Of a stretch of 34,661 nt of DNA, positions 8,047-16,352 are shown piece by piece (within the stretch, counting starts at the first letter, position 1; each line of letters starts with the position of its first letter). The stretch spans positions 1 through 34,661 of the forward strand of contig NZ_JAJNKA010000024.1 in NCBI RefSeq assembly GCF_021533215.1, written 5' to 3'. The notes under the pieces are model-generated. The model worked only from the letters and a program-made list of their open reading frames with translations, searched no databases and was not told where the DNA came from. The position numbers and the translations under genes are program-made. The DNA comes from Portibacter lacus. Its GTDB lineage: Bacteria; Bacteroidota; Bacteroidia; Chitinophagales; Saprospiraceae.

Positions 8047-8742
8047 ATGTACGATAAGAATGAATTTTTAAAATATGCAACCAAGCATTTAGGCATGGGT
8101 AGGATGCATGTTGAAAAATATATGAACACATCAGTGCCTAATATTCAAGGATTTACACCACAAGTTATCGAAGAGCGTCAAATGAACGTTGTAGGTATGG
8201 ATGTATTTTCAAGGTTAATGATGGATAGAATCATTTTCATGGGCGTTCCAGTAAATGATTACGTTGCGAACGTTATTCAAGCACAATTACTGTTTCTTGA
8301 GTCTACCGATCCAAAGAGAGATATTCAGATGTTTATAAATAGTCCTGGAGGATCAGTGATAGCTGGTATGGGGATATATGATACAATGCAATATGTTTCT
8401 CCAGATGTAGGGACTATATGTACAGGTCTTGCTGCTTCTATGGGTGCAGTTTTATTGACTGCTGGAACAAAAGGTAAAAGAACTTGTTTACCACATTCAA
8501 GAGTTATGATTCACCAGCCATCTGGAGGAATGCAAGGGCAGTTTTCTGATATGGAGATTTCATATAATTTGATTAAAGATTTAAGACAAGAACTGTATGA
8601 TATCTTAGCGAAACATTCAGGAAAGTCATTCGAAGATATAGAGAAAGATAGTGATAGAGATAAGTGGATGACTGCAACGGAAGCGAGAGATTATGGTTTA
8701 GTGGATGAAGTTTTAGATCGTTCTAAAGAAAAAGAAGCTTAA
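8047..8742 (+). CDS. clpP: ATP-dependent Clp protease proteolytic subunit
   Basis: 231 residues. This is the serine peptidase that forms the tetradecameric chamber of ClpXP. The catalytic triad can be read directly: Ser131 in GLAASMGAVL, His156 in HSRVMIHQP, and Asp201 in EKDSDRDKW. The oxyanion-side loop NSPGGSV (98-104) is intact. The N-terminus is about 30 residues longer than the mature E. coli enzyme, consistent with a propeptide. It lies between tig and clpX, with 12 bp between its stop and the preferred clpX ATG, so it is very likely co-transcribed and working with that unfoldase. Confidence 0.97.
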   Translation: MYDKNEFLKYATKHLGMGRMHVEKYMNTSVPNIQGFTPQVIEERQMNVVGMDVFSRLMMDRIIFMGVPVNDYVANVIQAQLLFLESTDPKRDIQMFINSPGGSVIAGMGIYDTMQYVSPDVGTICTGLAASMGAVLLTAGTKGKRTCLPHSRVMIHQPSGGMQGQFSDMEISYNLIKDLRQELYDILAKHSGKSFEDIEKDSDRDKWMTATEARDYGLVDEVLDRSKEKEA

Positions 8743-8754
8743 AAAAAATTGGTA

Positions 8755-10005
8755 ATGAAGAGTCAGGGAGATAATTATAAATGTTCATTTTGCGGAAGAG
8801 ATAAGGGTGATGCTTTAATCCTAATTGCTGGATTAGAAGGTCACATATGTGAAGTATGTGTTGAGCAAGCTCATGATATGATAAAGGATGAGCTTGGGAG
8901 TGGAAAAAAGAAAAAATCTTCTGGAGGAAAGTCATTTAATCTTCCTGACAACATTACGCCTGTTCAAATAAAGAATTACTTAGATCATTATATTATCGGT
9001 CAGACTGACGCAAAGCGTTACTTATCTGTTGCGGTTTACAACCACTACAAAAGATTGAACCAGAAGGTAATAGATGATATCGAAGTAGAAAAAAGTAATA
9101 TCTTATTCGTTGGTCAAACTGGTACTGGTAAGACCTTATTAGCGAAGACGATCGCTAAGTTTCTAGATGTTCCGTTCGCGATTGTAGATGCTACTGTTTT
9201 TACAGAAGCAGGTTATGTAGGTGAAGATGTGGAATCTATGTTGAGCAGATTATTGCAAAACTGCGATTTCGATGTTGAAGCTGCAGAGAAAGGAATTGTA
9301 TACATCGATGAGATCGATAAGATCGCACGTAAAAGTGATAATCCGTCGATTACAAGAGACGTTTCAGGAGAAGGTGTACAACAAGCAATGTTAAAGATGC
9401 TCGAAGGTACAGAAGTAAATGTTCCGCCTCAAGGAGGTAGAAAGCATCCTGAACAAAAAATGATTAAAGTTAATACTAAGGATATCCTCTTTATTTGTGG
9501 AGGTGCCTTTAGTAAAATTGAGAATCATATCGCTAGAAGAATGAACACTCAAGTGATAGGATTCAATAAGACAGAAGATCAAAGAATCGAGCAGCATGAA
9601 TTGTTAGAGTATGTTAATCACAGCGATCTGAAGAGTTTTGGATTAATTCCAGAATTGATAGGTCGTTTACCTGTTTTAACATTCCTAAGACCGCTTGATA
9701 AAGAAACGCTCATTCGTATCATGCAGGAACCTAAGAATGCATTGATTAAGCAATATCATAAGTTATTTGAATTAGAAGGTATCAACCTGATATTCGAAGA
9801 TGAAGCTTTAGATTATATTGCTGATAAAGCGCTTGAATTCGAACTGGGAGCTAGAGGGTTAAGATCTATTTGTGAAGCGATCCTAACAGACGCGATGTTC
9901 GAACTACCTTCTAAGCGAGGTGAAGTGGATGAATTTATCGTTAGCCGTGAATATGCTGAAGAGAAATTATCCAAGTCTAAGTTGAACAAACTTAAGGCGG
10001 CTTAG
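8755..10005 (+). CDS. clpX: ClpX, AAA+ unfoldase of ClpXP
   Basis: 416 residues from the ATG at 8755. A TTG two codons upstream (8749) is possible, but the ATG gives the usual short lead into the zinc finger. The N-terminal ClpX zinc-binding domain has cysteines 10, 13, 32 and 35. The AAA+ core has Walker A GQTGTGKT, Walker [11 protein letters not shown], the pore-loop region GYVGEDVES, and sensor 2 ELGARGLR. The ClpP-docking loop has VIGFN, the IGF motif. It unfolds tagged or regulatory proteins and feeds them to ClpP. The small hairpin after the stop (10030-10048) is a weak terminator candidate. Confidence 0.97.
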   Translation: MKSQGDNYKCSFCGRDKGDALILIAGLEGHICEVCVEQAHDMIKDELGSGKKKKSSGGKSFNLPDNITPVQIKNYLDHYIIGQTDAKRYLSVAVYNHYKRLNQKVIDDIEVEKSNILFVGQTGTGKTLLAKTIAKFLDVPFAIVDATVFTEAGYVGEDVESMLSRLLQNCDFDVEAAEKGIVYIDEIDKIARKSDNPSITRDVSGEGVQQAMLKMLEGTEVNVPPQGGRKHPEQKMIKVNTKDILFICGGAFSKIENHIARRMNTQVIGFNKTEDQRIEQHELLEYVNHSDLKSFGLIPELIGRLPVLTFLRPLDKETLIRIMQEPKNALIKQYHKLFELEGINLIFEDEALDYIADKALEFELGARGLRSICEAILTDAMFELPSKRGEVDEFIVSREYAEEKLSKSKLNKLKAA

Positions 10006-10029
10006 AAACTTCTAATATTTATTGATGCA

Positions 10030-10080
10030 GGATAGCAAGTTGCTGTCCATTTCGTTGTACAGTAGAGCTAGACTTGCTAT
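10030..10080 (+). other. Mutually exclusive stem-loops between clpX and truA
   Basis: The segment ggatagca (10030-10037) pairs with tgctgtcc (10041-10048) over 8 bp with one G-T pair and a 3-nt loop. Its core atagcaagt (10032-10040) also pairs perfectly with acttgctat (10072-10080). The two folds cannot coexist. Only a modest T-rich stretch follows the first stem, so termination there would be weak. Confidence 0.4.
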
Positions 10081-10148
10081 ACCGTTTACTTTTCATTATT
10101 CTTGATGTGACTTTCCTTATTAATGGATTTCCTTTTTACTTTTATTTC

Positions 10149-10898
10149 ATGAAAAGATATTTCGTTTGGATTCAATATAATGGTACCCGGTTTTCTGGGT
10201 GGCAATCTCAGCCGAATGCACCCACCATTCAAGACCTTATAGAATCTAAACTAAGTATGGTTCAAAGAGAAGAAATAAGGGTTGTAGGCTGTGGAAGAAC
10301 AGACGCAGGCGTTCATGCTTCCGATTATGTGTTCCACTTTGACGGACTGATAGAAGATGTAGATCATCTAATCTTTAAGTTGAATAGAATGCTAGGAAAA
10401 GATGTTGCGGTGATTAAGATCCGAGAGGTATTACCCACAGCACATGCAAGATTTGATGCCATTAAAAGATCTTATGGCTATCATATATCTCAGGTGAAGA
10501 ATCCATTCAAAACGGAAGTAAGCTATCATAATCTTTATGTTTTTCAGAAAGACCTAGAAATCCTAAATAGAGTAGCTGCAGAGTTTCTTAAGCATGACGA
10601 TTTCTTTCCATACTGCAAGTCCAATTCAGACGTAAACAACACAAAGTGTCATATTTATCGAAGTGAATGGGAAATACACAATGGCGAATTAATCTTCCAT
10701 GTGGAAGCGAACCGCTTTCTGCGCGGCATGGTACGACTGCTGGTCGGTAGCTGTTTGAATGTTGCTAACGGGAAGCTAAGCATTGACGAAATCAAAGATG
10801 CCTTTAACAATCAAAGAAGACTGAGCAAGGATCTAAGCGTTCCCGCTCATGGTCTTTTCCTCAACAAAATTACTTACCCAGATGATTTATTCGTATAA
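10149..10898 (+). CDS. truA: tRNA pseudouridine(38-40) synthase
   Basis: 249 residues from the ATG at 10149. An in-frame TTG at 10074 would add 25 hydrophobic residues unlike the family and lies inside an RNA stem, so I reject it. The enzyme converts uridines 38-40 in the tRNA anticodon arm to pseudouridine. Seen: the N-terminal [17 protein letters not shown], catalytic Asp52 in [10 protein letters not shown], the central [11 protein letters not shown], and C-terminal [12 protein letters not shown]. It follows clpX by 143 bp on the same strand. Its 3' end overlaps that of convergent glyA by 12 bp. Confidence 0.95.
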   Translation: MKRYFVWIQYNGTRFSGWQSQPNAPTIQDLIESKLSMVQREEIRVVGCGRTDAGVHASDYVFHFDGLIEDVDHLIFKLNRMLGKDVAVIKIREVLPTAHARFDAIKRSYGYHISQVKNPFKTEVSYHNLYVFQKDLEILNRVAAEFLKHDDFFPYCKSNSDVNNTKCHIYRSEWEIHNGELIFHVEANRFLRGMVRLLVGSCLNVANGKLSIDEIKDAFNNQRRLSKDLSVPAHGLFLNKITYPDDLFV

Positions 10899-12152
10899 AG
10901 GGAAATTATGCATATATGCATTGATTTCCTTTTTAACGCTTAATTGAACTTCTTCGTTATCAATATTAGTAACGATCTGATCTATCCAGTCAACTGTTTT
11001 AATGCAATCAGCTTCTTTAAAACCTCTTGTAGTGATGGCTGCAGTTCCTACTCTGATACCAGAAGTGACGAAAGGACTCTTATCGTCGAAAGGAACCATG
11101 TTTTTATTAACCGTAATATCCGCTTTTACAAGTGCTTGCTCTGTAGCTTTACCTGTTACATTTTTCGATCTAAGATCGATTAGCATTAAGTGATTATCTG
11201 TTCCACCTGAAATTAAGTCGTAACCTTTCGCAACGAATGCTTTAGCCATTGCCTGAGCATTATCGATCACCTGCTGACCATATACTTTAAACGATGGATC
11301 CAATACTTCTTGGAAAGCTATGGCTTTTGCTGCGATCACATGTTCTAATGGTCCTCCTTGCATACCTGGAAAAACGCCACTATTAAGAATAGAAGACATT
11401 TTGATAATGGTCCCTTTCTTAGTCGTTCTGCCCCATGGATTATCAAAGTTTTCACCCATCATGATAATTCCACCTCTAGGACCTCTCAAGGTCTTATGTG
11501 TAGTAGAACTAACAATGTGACAGTAAGGCATCGGATCATTTAGATGCTTTCCTGCGATTAAACCTGCTGGATGTGCAATATCTGCTAGCAGAATAGCGCC
11601 TACAGAATCTGCAATCGCTCTAAATCTCGCATAATCCCAATCTCTAGCGTAAGCCGAAGCACCACACACGATTAATTTAGGTTGTTCCTTCTTAGCAATC
11701 GCTTCGACCTTATCCATATCGATAAGACCTGTTTCTTTTTCTACGCCATAGAAAAATGGACGGTATACCTTCCCTGAAAAATTCACCGGAGAACCATGAG
11801 ATAAATGTCCACCATGAGAAAGATCAAATCCAAGTATTTTATCGCCAGCTTCTAAGCAAGCTAAGAAAATCGCAGCATTTGCTTGTGCTCCAGAGTGAGG
11901 CTGCACATTAGCATAGGAAGCTCCGAATATTTCTTTAAGCCGATCTATTGCAATATTTTCTATTTTATCAACAACTTCACATCCTCCGTAGTATCTCTTT
12001 CCAGGATATCCTTCAGCGTACTTATTCGTAAGGCAAGTGCCCATAGCTTTTAGTACGTTAGCAGAAGTAAAATTTTCAGAGGCGATTAATTCTATACCTT
12101 CTCTTTGTCTTGTAAGTTCGTCGTTGATTAAGTCAAATATTGGATCAGCCAT
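10887..12152 (-). CDS. glyA: Serine hydroxymethyltransferase
   Basis: 421 residues from the ATG at 12152. This PLP enzyme interconverts serine and glycine with tetrahydrofolate, the main source of one-carbon units. Seen: ELIASENF near the N-terminus, [37 protein letters not shown], and the PLP-lysine motif [14 protein letters not shown] with Lys220. All core motifs are complete. An upstream TTG at 12179 is rejected because it falls inside the likely -7 box tacatttg (12184-12177). The 3' end overlaps truA by 12 bp on the opposite strand, so no separate terminator fits between them. Confidence 0.97.
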   Translation of the reverse strand: MADPIFDLINDELTRQREGIELIASENFTSANVLKAMGTCLTNKYAEGYPGKRYYGGCEVVDKIENIAIDRLKEIFGASYANVQPHSGAQANAAIFLACLEAGDKILGFDLSHGGHLSHGSPVNFSGKVYRPFFYGVEKETGLIDMDKVEAIAKKEQPKLIVCGASAYARDWDYARFRAIADSVGAILLADIAHPAGLIAGKHLNDPMPYCHIVSSTTHKTLRGPRGGIIMMGENFDNPWGRTTKKGTIIKMSSILNSGVFPGMQGGPLEHVIAAKAIAFQEVLDPSFKVYGQQVIDNAQAMAKAFVAKGYDLISGGTDNHLMLIDLRSKNVTGKATEQALVKADITVNKNMVPFDDKSPFVTSGIRVGTAAITTRGFKEADCIKTVDWIDQIVTNIDNEEVQLSVKKEINAYMHNFPLYE

Positions 12153-12176
12153 TAAGTCGTTTTTTATTGGAAAGTG

Positions 12177-12184
12177 CAAATGTA
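12177..12184 (-). promoter_or_regulatory. -7 box of the glyA promoter
   Basis: On the minus strand the sequence is tacatttg, an exact match to TAnnTTTG. It is 24 bases upstream of the glyA ATG at 12152, leaving a leader of about 18 bases. No clear TTG is seen at the -33 position. Confidence 0.5.
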
Positions 12185-12407
12185 AATTTAATCCTTTAAA
12201 GATTAAAGTTTATGGATTATAGTTTTGCAAAGAAGGAAGTAAACTTAGGTTTTTTTAATGGTCAATGTTTTTCGCTTATCAAGCGATATAGCAGAGGAGA
12301 AAGTAAAGGTAGTAATGCTACGAAGCGTTGAATCAAAGGATCTTAGAGATGAAAGTATTCTGATTATCTGGAGAGCTGTGAGGTGAATAGCAGAAAATGA
12401 GCAATAA

Positions 12408-12436
12408 AAAAGGGCTTCTCGCATGCGAGAAGCCCC
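12408..12436 (-). terminator. Strong Rho-independent terminator of the repeat-rich OmpA gene
   Basis: A perfect palindrome: arms gggcttctcgc (12412-12422) and gcgagaagccc (12425-12435). On the minus strand the stem is followed by ttttttatt. It lies 26 bases beyond the stop of the 812-residue OmpA-repeat protein, as expected for its terminator. The rest of the gap up to the glyA promoter (12185-12407) holds no gene I can support. Confidence 0.9.
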
Positions 12437-12460
12437 ATATTTTATCATTAAGACTAAGAA

Positions 12461-14899
12461 TTATTGATTAACTCCTAATGCTTTTAATGTTTCGAAATCA
12501 AGACTTCCGATAGGAAGGTTGTTCTCTCTCTGGAATTTTACTAAAGCAGATTTAGTAGAAGGTCCCATGTCATTATCAGCACCTGCAGGTCCTAAGTTGT
12601 AACCTTTAGCGATCAAAGCATTTTGTACTCTTCTTACTAAGTCTGAAGTAATATCACTTTCACAAACAACTTCTCTCCATTCAGTGAATCCACCTTTTTT
12701 AACTAATTGTCTCTTAGTTAAAGTTTTGTATTCAGCTGGGATTTCTGTTGTTGTAGTTGAAGCAGGAGAAACTAATTTCTGGAAAGATCTAGTTTCATAT
12801 TGAGCTGCAACTGCATCAGTGTTAGCTGCTGCTTGATTAGCTAATTTCTTGAATGATCTGTTACTGTATTCAGCAGGAATTTCTACTGTAGTAGCAGTCG
12901 CATCGTTAGCTAACTTTTGGAAAGTTCTAGTTTCATACTGAGCAGGAACTTCAGTTGTATTAACTGTAGCATCACTTGCTAATTGTTGGTATGTTCTAGT
13001 TTTGTAAGAATTACAATCAGTAACTGCAGTTCCACCGTAAGTGATGAATTCAGTTCTTCTGTTCTTTCTTCTTCCATCAGCAGTGTTGTTAGTAGCAACA
13101 GGAGAAGATTCACCCATTCCTTCATAACTTAATCTACTAGCGCTTATTCCGTCAGCAACTAAAGCATCATATACAGCTTTTGCTCTTGCTTGAGATAAAG
13201 ACTGATTAGCTGCTTCACCACCTTGGTTATCTGTGTGACCTACTAATTTAGCAGTGATCTTAGAATCTTTAGTTAACATATCTTTTAATACACTGATTTC
13301 AGCATAAGAAGATTGGTTTAATACTGCAGATCCAGTTTGGAATGTAATGTTATCCAATGTCATTGTTTTTCCACAAGGAACTTCTTCAACTGAAGCATCA
13401 GAAGCTAATTGTCTGAAAGTTCTTGTCGTGTACTGTGCAGGAACAGTAACAGATGTAGTTGTTGCATCTTTTACTAATTTCTGGTAAGAAATGGTCTCAT
13501 ATTGAGCTGGCACTTCAGTTTTTGTACTAGTTGCTGGTGAAACTAATTTCTCATGAGTAACTGTACCATATTGTGCAGGAACTTCTACTCTTTCAGTAGT
13601 TGCAGGAGAAACTAATTTTTGGTATGATCTAGTTGTGTACTTAGCATCCATTTTGTTAGCTGTAGAGCTAGCAGGAGAAACTAATTTTTGGTACGTTCTA
13701 GTCTCATATTGAGCAGGAGCATCTACAGCTTGTGTAGTTGCAGGTGTTACTAATTTCTGGAAAGATCTTGTTTCATACTGAGCAGGAACATCAATTGTTC
13801 TTGTACAGTCTGCACCATTATCAGCCCATCCACTATCACAACCAACTCTTACTTGCTTAGAAACAGTTCTGTATTGAGCAGGAACTTCAACTAAACACCA
13901 TACTAAACAATCTTCAGGATCAGCAGAAAGACAGTTTTTGTCTGCTTTCTTTTTTACCCATTTTGTGTCAGCTGGAGAAATTTCAATTTGCTCAGTAACT
14001 GTTTCAAATTTAGCAGGTTTTCTTTCGATTCTGCTTGAAGCTTCTTTAGTTAAAACTTGCTCAGTAACAGTTTCGTACTTTGCAGGAATAACCTTTAAAG
14101 TTTGGAAACCGTCCTTTTTAAGAACTTGCTCAGTAACAGTTTCGTATTTCGCTGGAACAGCAGATAATACAGTGTAACCATCTTTTACAAGAACTTGCTC
14201 AGTAACTGTTTCGTACTTCGCAGGAATAACTGTTAATTTAGAAGAAGCTTCTTTCGTTAAAACTTGCTCAGTAACTGTTTCATACTTAGCAGGAATAACA
14301 GAAATGGTTGAATAACCAGCTTGCTTTAAAACTTGCTCAGTAACTGTTTCGAAAGTAGCAGGAATAACTTTTAAAGTTGTGTATCCTTCTTTCGTTAAAG
14401 TTTGCTCAGAAACTGTTTCGAATTTAGCAGGAATTACTCTTAAAGAACCTGTACCTTCTTTAGCTAAGATACGCTCAGAAACTGTTTCGTATTTAGCAGG
14501 TGTAACACTTAAAGTGGTTCCAGCCTCTTTAGCTAATACTTGTTCAGAAACTGTTTCAAAAGTTGCTGGTTGAATAGAAATAGAAGAACCTGCTTCTTTA
14601 GTAAGAACTTGCTCAGAAACTGTTTCAAAAGTTGCTGGAGCTGTACTTAATTTAGTAGCTGCTTCTTTTCTTAATACTTGTTCGCTTACTGTTTCGTATT
14701 GAGCAGGAACAACTGAAACTCTTTGAGAAGCTTCTTTTACAAGAATTTGCTCAGTAACAGTTTCATATTGATCTGCGATTAAACATTTCGCATAACACTT
14801 TCCTGGCTCAGCTGGTGGCATATCGTCACCAGGTTGTGCACTAGCCACATAAACGGCTAACAGAAGTAGAGTTGTAAAAATAAAGTTTGTTTTTCTCAT
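12461..14899 (-). CDS. Secreted OmpA-family protein with exact 23-residue repeats and a peptidoglycan-binding domain
   Basis: 812 residues. A signal peptide (1-21, hydrophobic LLLLAVYVASAQ) is followed by an array of exactly 23-residue units. Eleven type-A units (45-297) have consensus YETVTEQVLTKEA...PAK. Two longer cysteine-bearing units follow (298-374), then five type-B units (375-489) with consensus YETRSFQKLVSPAT...PAQ. An OmpA/MotB-type peptidoglycan-binding domain (about 512-621) has LVGHTDNQG and GRRKNRRTEF. Four more type-B units (632-723) follow, and the C-terminus is a second cell-wall domain of the PG_binding_1 type (about 750-810) with GPSTKSALVKFQREN. With two wall-binding modules the protein is probably periplasmic or outer-membrane associated. 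What the repeats bind is unknown. It lies 88 bp downstream of the HD hydrolase gene, with a strong terminator after the stop. Confidence 0.88.
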   Translation of the reverse strand: MRKTNFIFTTLLLLAVYVASAQPGDDMPPAEPGKCYAKCLIADQYETVTEQILVKEASQRVSVVPAQYETVSEQVLRKEAATKLSTAPATFETVSEQVLTKEAGSSISIQPATFETVSEQVLAKEAGTTLSVTPAKYETVSERILAKEGTGSLRVIPAKFETVSEQTLTKEGYTTLKVIPATFETVTEQVLKQAGYSTISVIPAKYETVTEQVLTKEASSKLTVIPAKYETVTEQVLVKDGYTVLSAVPAKYETVTEQVLKKDGFQTLKVIPAKYETVTEQVLTKEASSRIERKPAKFETVTEQIEISPADTKWVKKKADKNCLSADPEDCLVWCLVEVPAQYRTVSKQVRVGCDSGWADNGADCTRTIDVPAQYETRSFQKLVTPATTQAVDAPAQYETRTYQKLVSPASSTANKMDAKYTTRSYQKLVSPATTERVEVPAQYGTVTHEKLVSPATSTKTEVPAQYETISYQKLVKDATTTSVTVPAQYTTRTFRQLASDASVEEVPCGKTMTLDNITFQTGSAVLNQSSYAEISVLKDMLTKDSKITAKLVGHTDNQGGEAANQSLSQARAKAVYDALVADGISASRLSYEGMGESSPVATNNTADGRRKNRRTEFITYGGTAVTDCNSYKTRTYQQLASDATVNTTEVPAQYETRTFQKLANDATATTVEIPAEYSNRSFKKLANQAAANTDAVAAQYETRSFQKLVSPASTTTTEIPAEYKTLTKRQLVKKGGFTEWREVVCESDITSDLVRRVQNALIAKGYNLGPAGADNDMGPSTKSALVKFQRENNLPIGSLDFETLKALGVNQ
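12731..13006 (-). repeat. Four 69-bp coding repeats (type B) after the OmpA domain
   Basis: Residues 632-723 of the OmpA-family protein are four consecutive 23-residue units in the pattern Y-x-x-R-[TS]-[FY]-x-[KQ]-L-[AV]-x-x-A, ending EVPAQ or EIPAE. The unit length is invariant. They continue the type-B array seen before the OmpA domain. Confidence 0.85.
13433..13777 (-). repeat. Five 69-bp coding repeats (type B) before the OmpA domain
   Basis: Residues 375-489: five units of exactly 23 residues with core YETRSFQKLVSPAT. They differ from type A by R for V at position 4 and by KLVSPA replacing VLTKEA. Confidence 0.85.
14009..14767 (-). repeat. Eleven 69-bp coding repeats (type A)
   Basis: Residues 45-297: eleven head-to-tail units of exactly 23 residues, core [YF]ETV[ST]EQVLTKEA, closing with a PA[KTQ] tripeptide. 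The DNA copies are diverged at synonymous sites, so the array is old or under selection rather than a recent expansion. Confidence 0.9.
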
Positions 14900-14987
14900 A
14901 GTAACATAAGAATTTTTAGAAAGTTAGAAATAAAATAGGATTGAACTATTTTTTGTTAAACATAATTTTATCGTGCAATGTGCCTGA

Positions 14988-16205
14988 TTATTGGATCGAC
15001 TTTGGATAGCAGAGGAAAAACTTTTTTATGGTTTTATTCTGTACCAAGTTGTTGATACCCAATGAAAAAGGTACAATAGTATTGTCTTTAAATAATACTT
15101 TAATTTCGTTTTTTGATGTGTTATAAGCTAAATTGCTTTCGGTACCTAAGATGATCAGCTCATTTGCTGTTTCCTCATCAATACTAAAGGCTTTCTGAAT
15201 CTTAAGACGGATAATTTCTACATCGTCACATTTAAATTCTTCATCTTGCATTCTAATTTGGAATAACTCCCTGTTAATTAGGCCATTGGAAAGAAAATTT
15301 AATGTAAAATTACTACTTTTTGTAAACTTTTTAACCAAACTAAAGACATCATAATCATCTATTCTTGCATATTTGGTTAAAATGTCGCTTTGGTTTACTT
15401 CGAACGCTCTTTTCGAAATCTTGTTTGTTAAAAAGTAGCCAAAATCCTCATTATAAAATTCATGAACATTAGCTTTAAAATGCTCTTTTACTAGTCCTAC
15501 GAATCTTGCTAGCATTTGTTCGGAAATAATTGATGTCTTGTGGAGATAAACTTGCCAGTACATCAATTTGCGCGAAAGTATAAATTTTTCGATTGAATAG
15601 ATGCCCTTTTCCTCAATTAAAAGCTCATCATCCCTAACATTTAACATTTTAATGATCCTATCATAGGATATTACGCCTTCCGCTACTCCTGTAAAATAAC
15701 TATCTCTGTTCAAATAATCTAATCTATCCATGTCTAATTGACTGGAAACTAATTGATGCAGAAATGCTCGGTGATAATTTCCTTTGAAAATTTCGATGGC
15801 TAGATCTAATCTGCCAGGAAAGATTTTATTAAACTCTTCCATGAATGCAAGAGAAATCTCCTCATGAGAAACATCTATAAAATTACCTTCTAGCGCATGT
15901 GAAAATGGCCCATGACCGATATCATGGAGTAGAATAGCTATGCTGACGGCTTCTGCTTCTTCTTTAGAAATTTCGATATCTTTCTCCCGCAAGATTGCTA
16001 ACGCTTGCGTGGTGAGGTGCAAGCTGCCTAACGCATGATGAAATCGGGTGTGTAGCGCTCCAGGATATACGTAATGGGATAGACCCATCTGGCCAATTCT
16101 CCGTAATCTCTGAAAGTAGGGATGATTTATTATATCATATAGGATCTCAAATGGAAAACTAATAAATCCGTAGACTGGATCATTGAAAATTTTCTTCTTA
16201 TTCAA
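14988..16205 (-). CDS. HD-domain phosphohydrolase
   Basis: 405 residues, cytoplasmic. The HD metal-binding residues are seen as HTRFHHALG (52-60) and LLHDIGHGPFSHALE (92-106, His94-Asp95), with MDRLDYLNRDSYFTG about 70 residues later. This is the arrangement of the dNTPase/SAMHD1-like group of HD hydrolases (COG1078). The substrate is unproven; dNTP hydrolysis is the best guess from the family. The ATG start gives a typical N-terminus, NDPVYGFISFP, which in this family precedes the HD core. It is divergent from porX and upstream of the OmpA-repeat gene on the same strand, with an 88-bp gap. Confidence 0.88.
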   Translation of the reverse strand: MNKKKIFNDPVYGFISFPFEILYDIINHPYFQRLRRIGQMGLSHYVYPGALHTRFHHALGSLHLTTQALAILREKDIEISKEEAEAVSIAILLHDIGHGPFSHALEGNFIDVSHEEISLAFMEEFNKIFPGRLDLAIEIFKGNYHRAFLHQLVSSQLDMDRLDYLNRDSYFTGVAEGVISYDRIIKMLNVRDDELLIEEKGIYSIEKFILSRKLMYWQVYLHKTSIISEQMLARFVGLVKEHFKANVHEFYNEDFGYFLTNKISKRAFEVNQSDILTKYARIDDYDVFSLVKKFTKSSNFTLNFLSNGLINRELFQIRMQDEEFKCDDVEIIRLKIQKAFSIDEETANELIILGTESNLAYNTSKNEIKVLFKDNTIVPFSLGINNLVQNKTIKKFFLCYPKSIQ

Positions 16206-16239
16206 TACAGGTAGTTAGTTTAATCAATTATTTATTTCG

Positions 16240-16247
16240 CAAATTTA
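16240..16247 (-). promoter_or_regulatory. -7 box for the HD hydrolase gene
   Basis: On the minus strand the sequence is taaatttg, matching TAnnTTTG, 35 bases before the ATG at 16205. No clear TTG lies at the proper spacing upstream. The box is in the 147-bp divergent region shared with porX. Confidence 0.4.
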
Positions 16248-16352
16248 GCGCCATAATTTTTAATAATGAGTTATAGGGTAATATATCATAAACTGCAATC
16301 GTTTCGAACTTGTTCACTTTTGAACTCAATAAGAAAATAAAAAATACAATAT

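Noticed and set aside
10074-10148. Upstream TTG start for truA
   Set aside because: The extra 25 residues are hydrophobic and unlike the family, and the TTG lies in an RNA stem; the ATG at 10149 gives the normal N-terminus.
12153-12179. Upstream TTG start for glyA
   Set aside because: It overlaps a consensus -7 promoter box; the ATG at 12152 gives the expected family N-terminus.
12245-12448. Minus-strand 67-residue reading frame between glyA and the OmpA-repeat gene
   Set aside because: It runs through the terminator palindrome at 12412-12435 and has no recognisable domain or start signal.
13938-14573. Plus-strand frames antisense to the 23-residue repeat array
   Set aside because: They are periodic only because the opposite strand is; there is no signal peptide, domain or upstream promoter.
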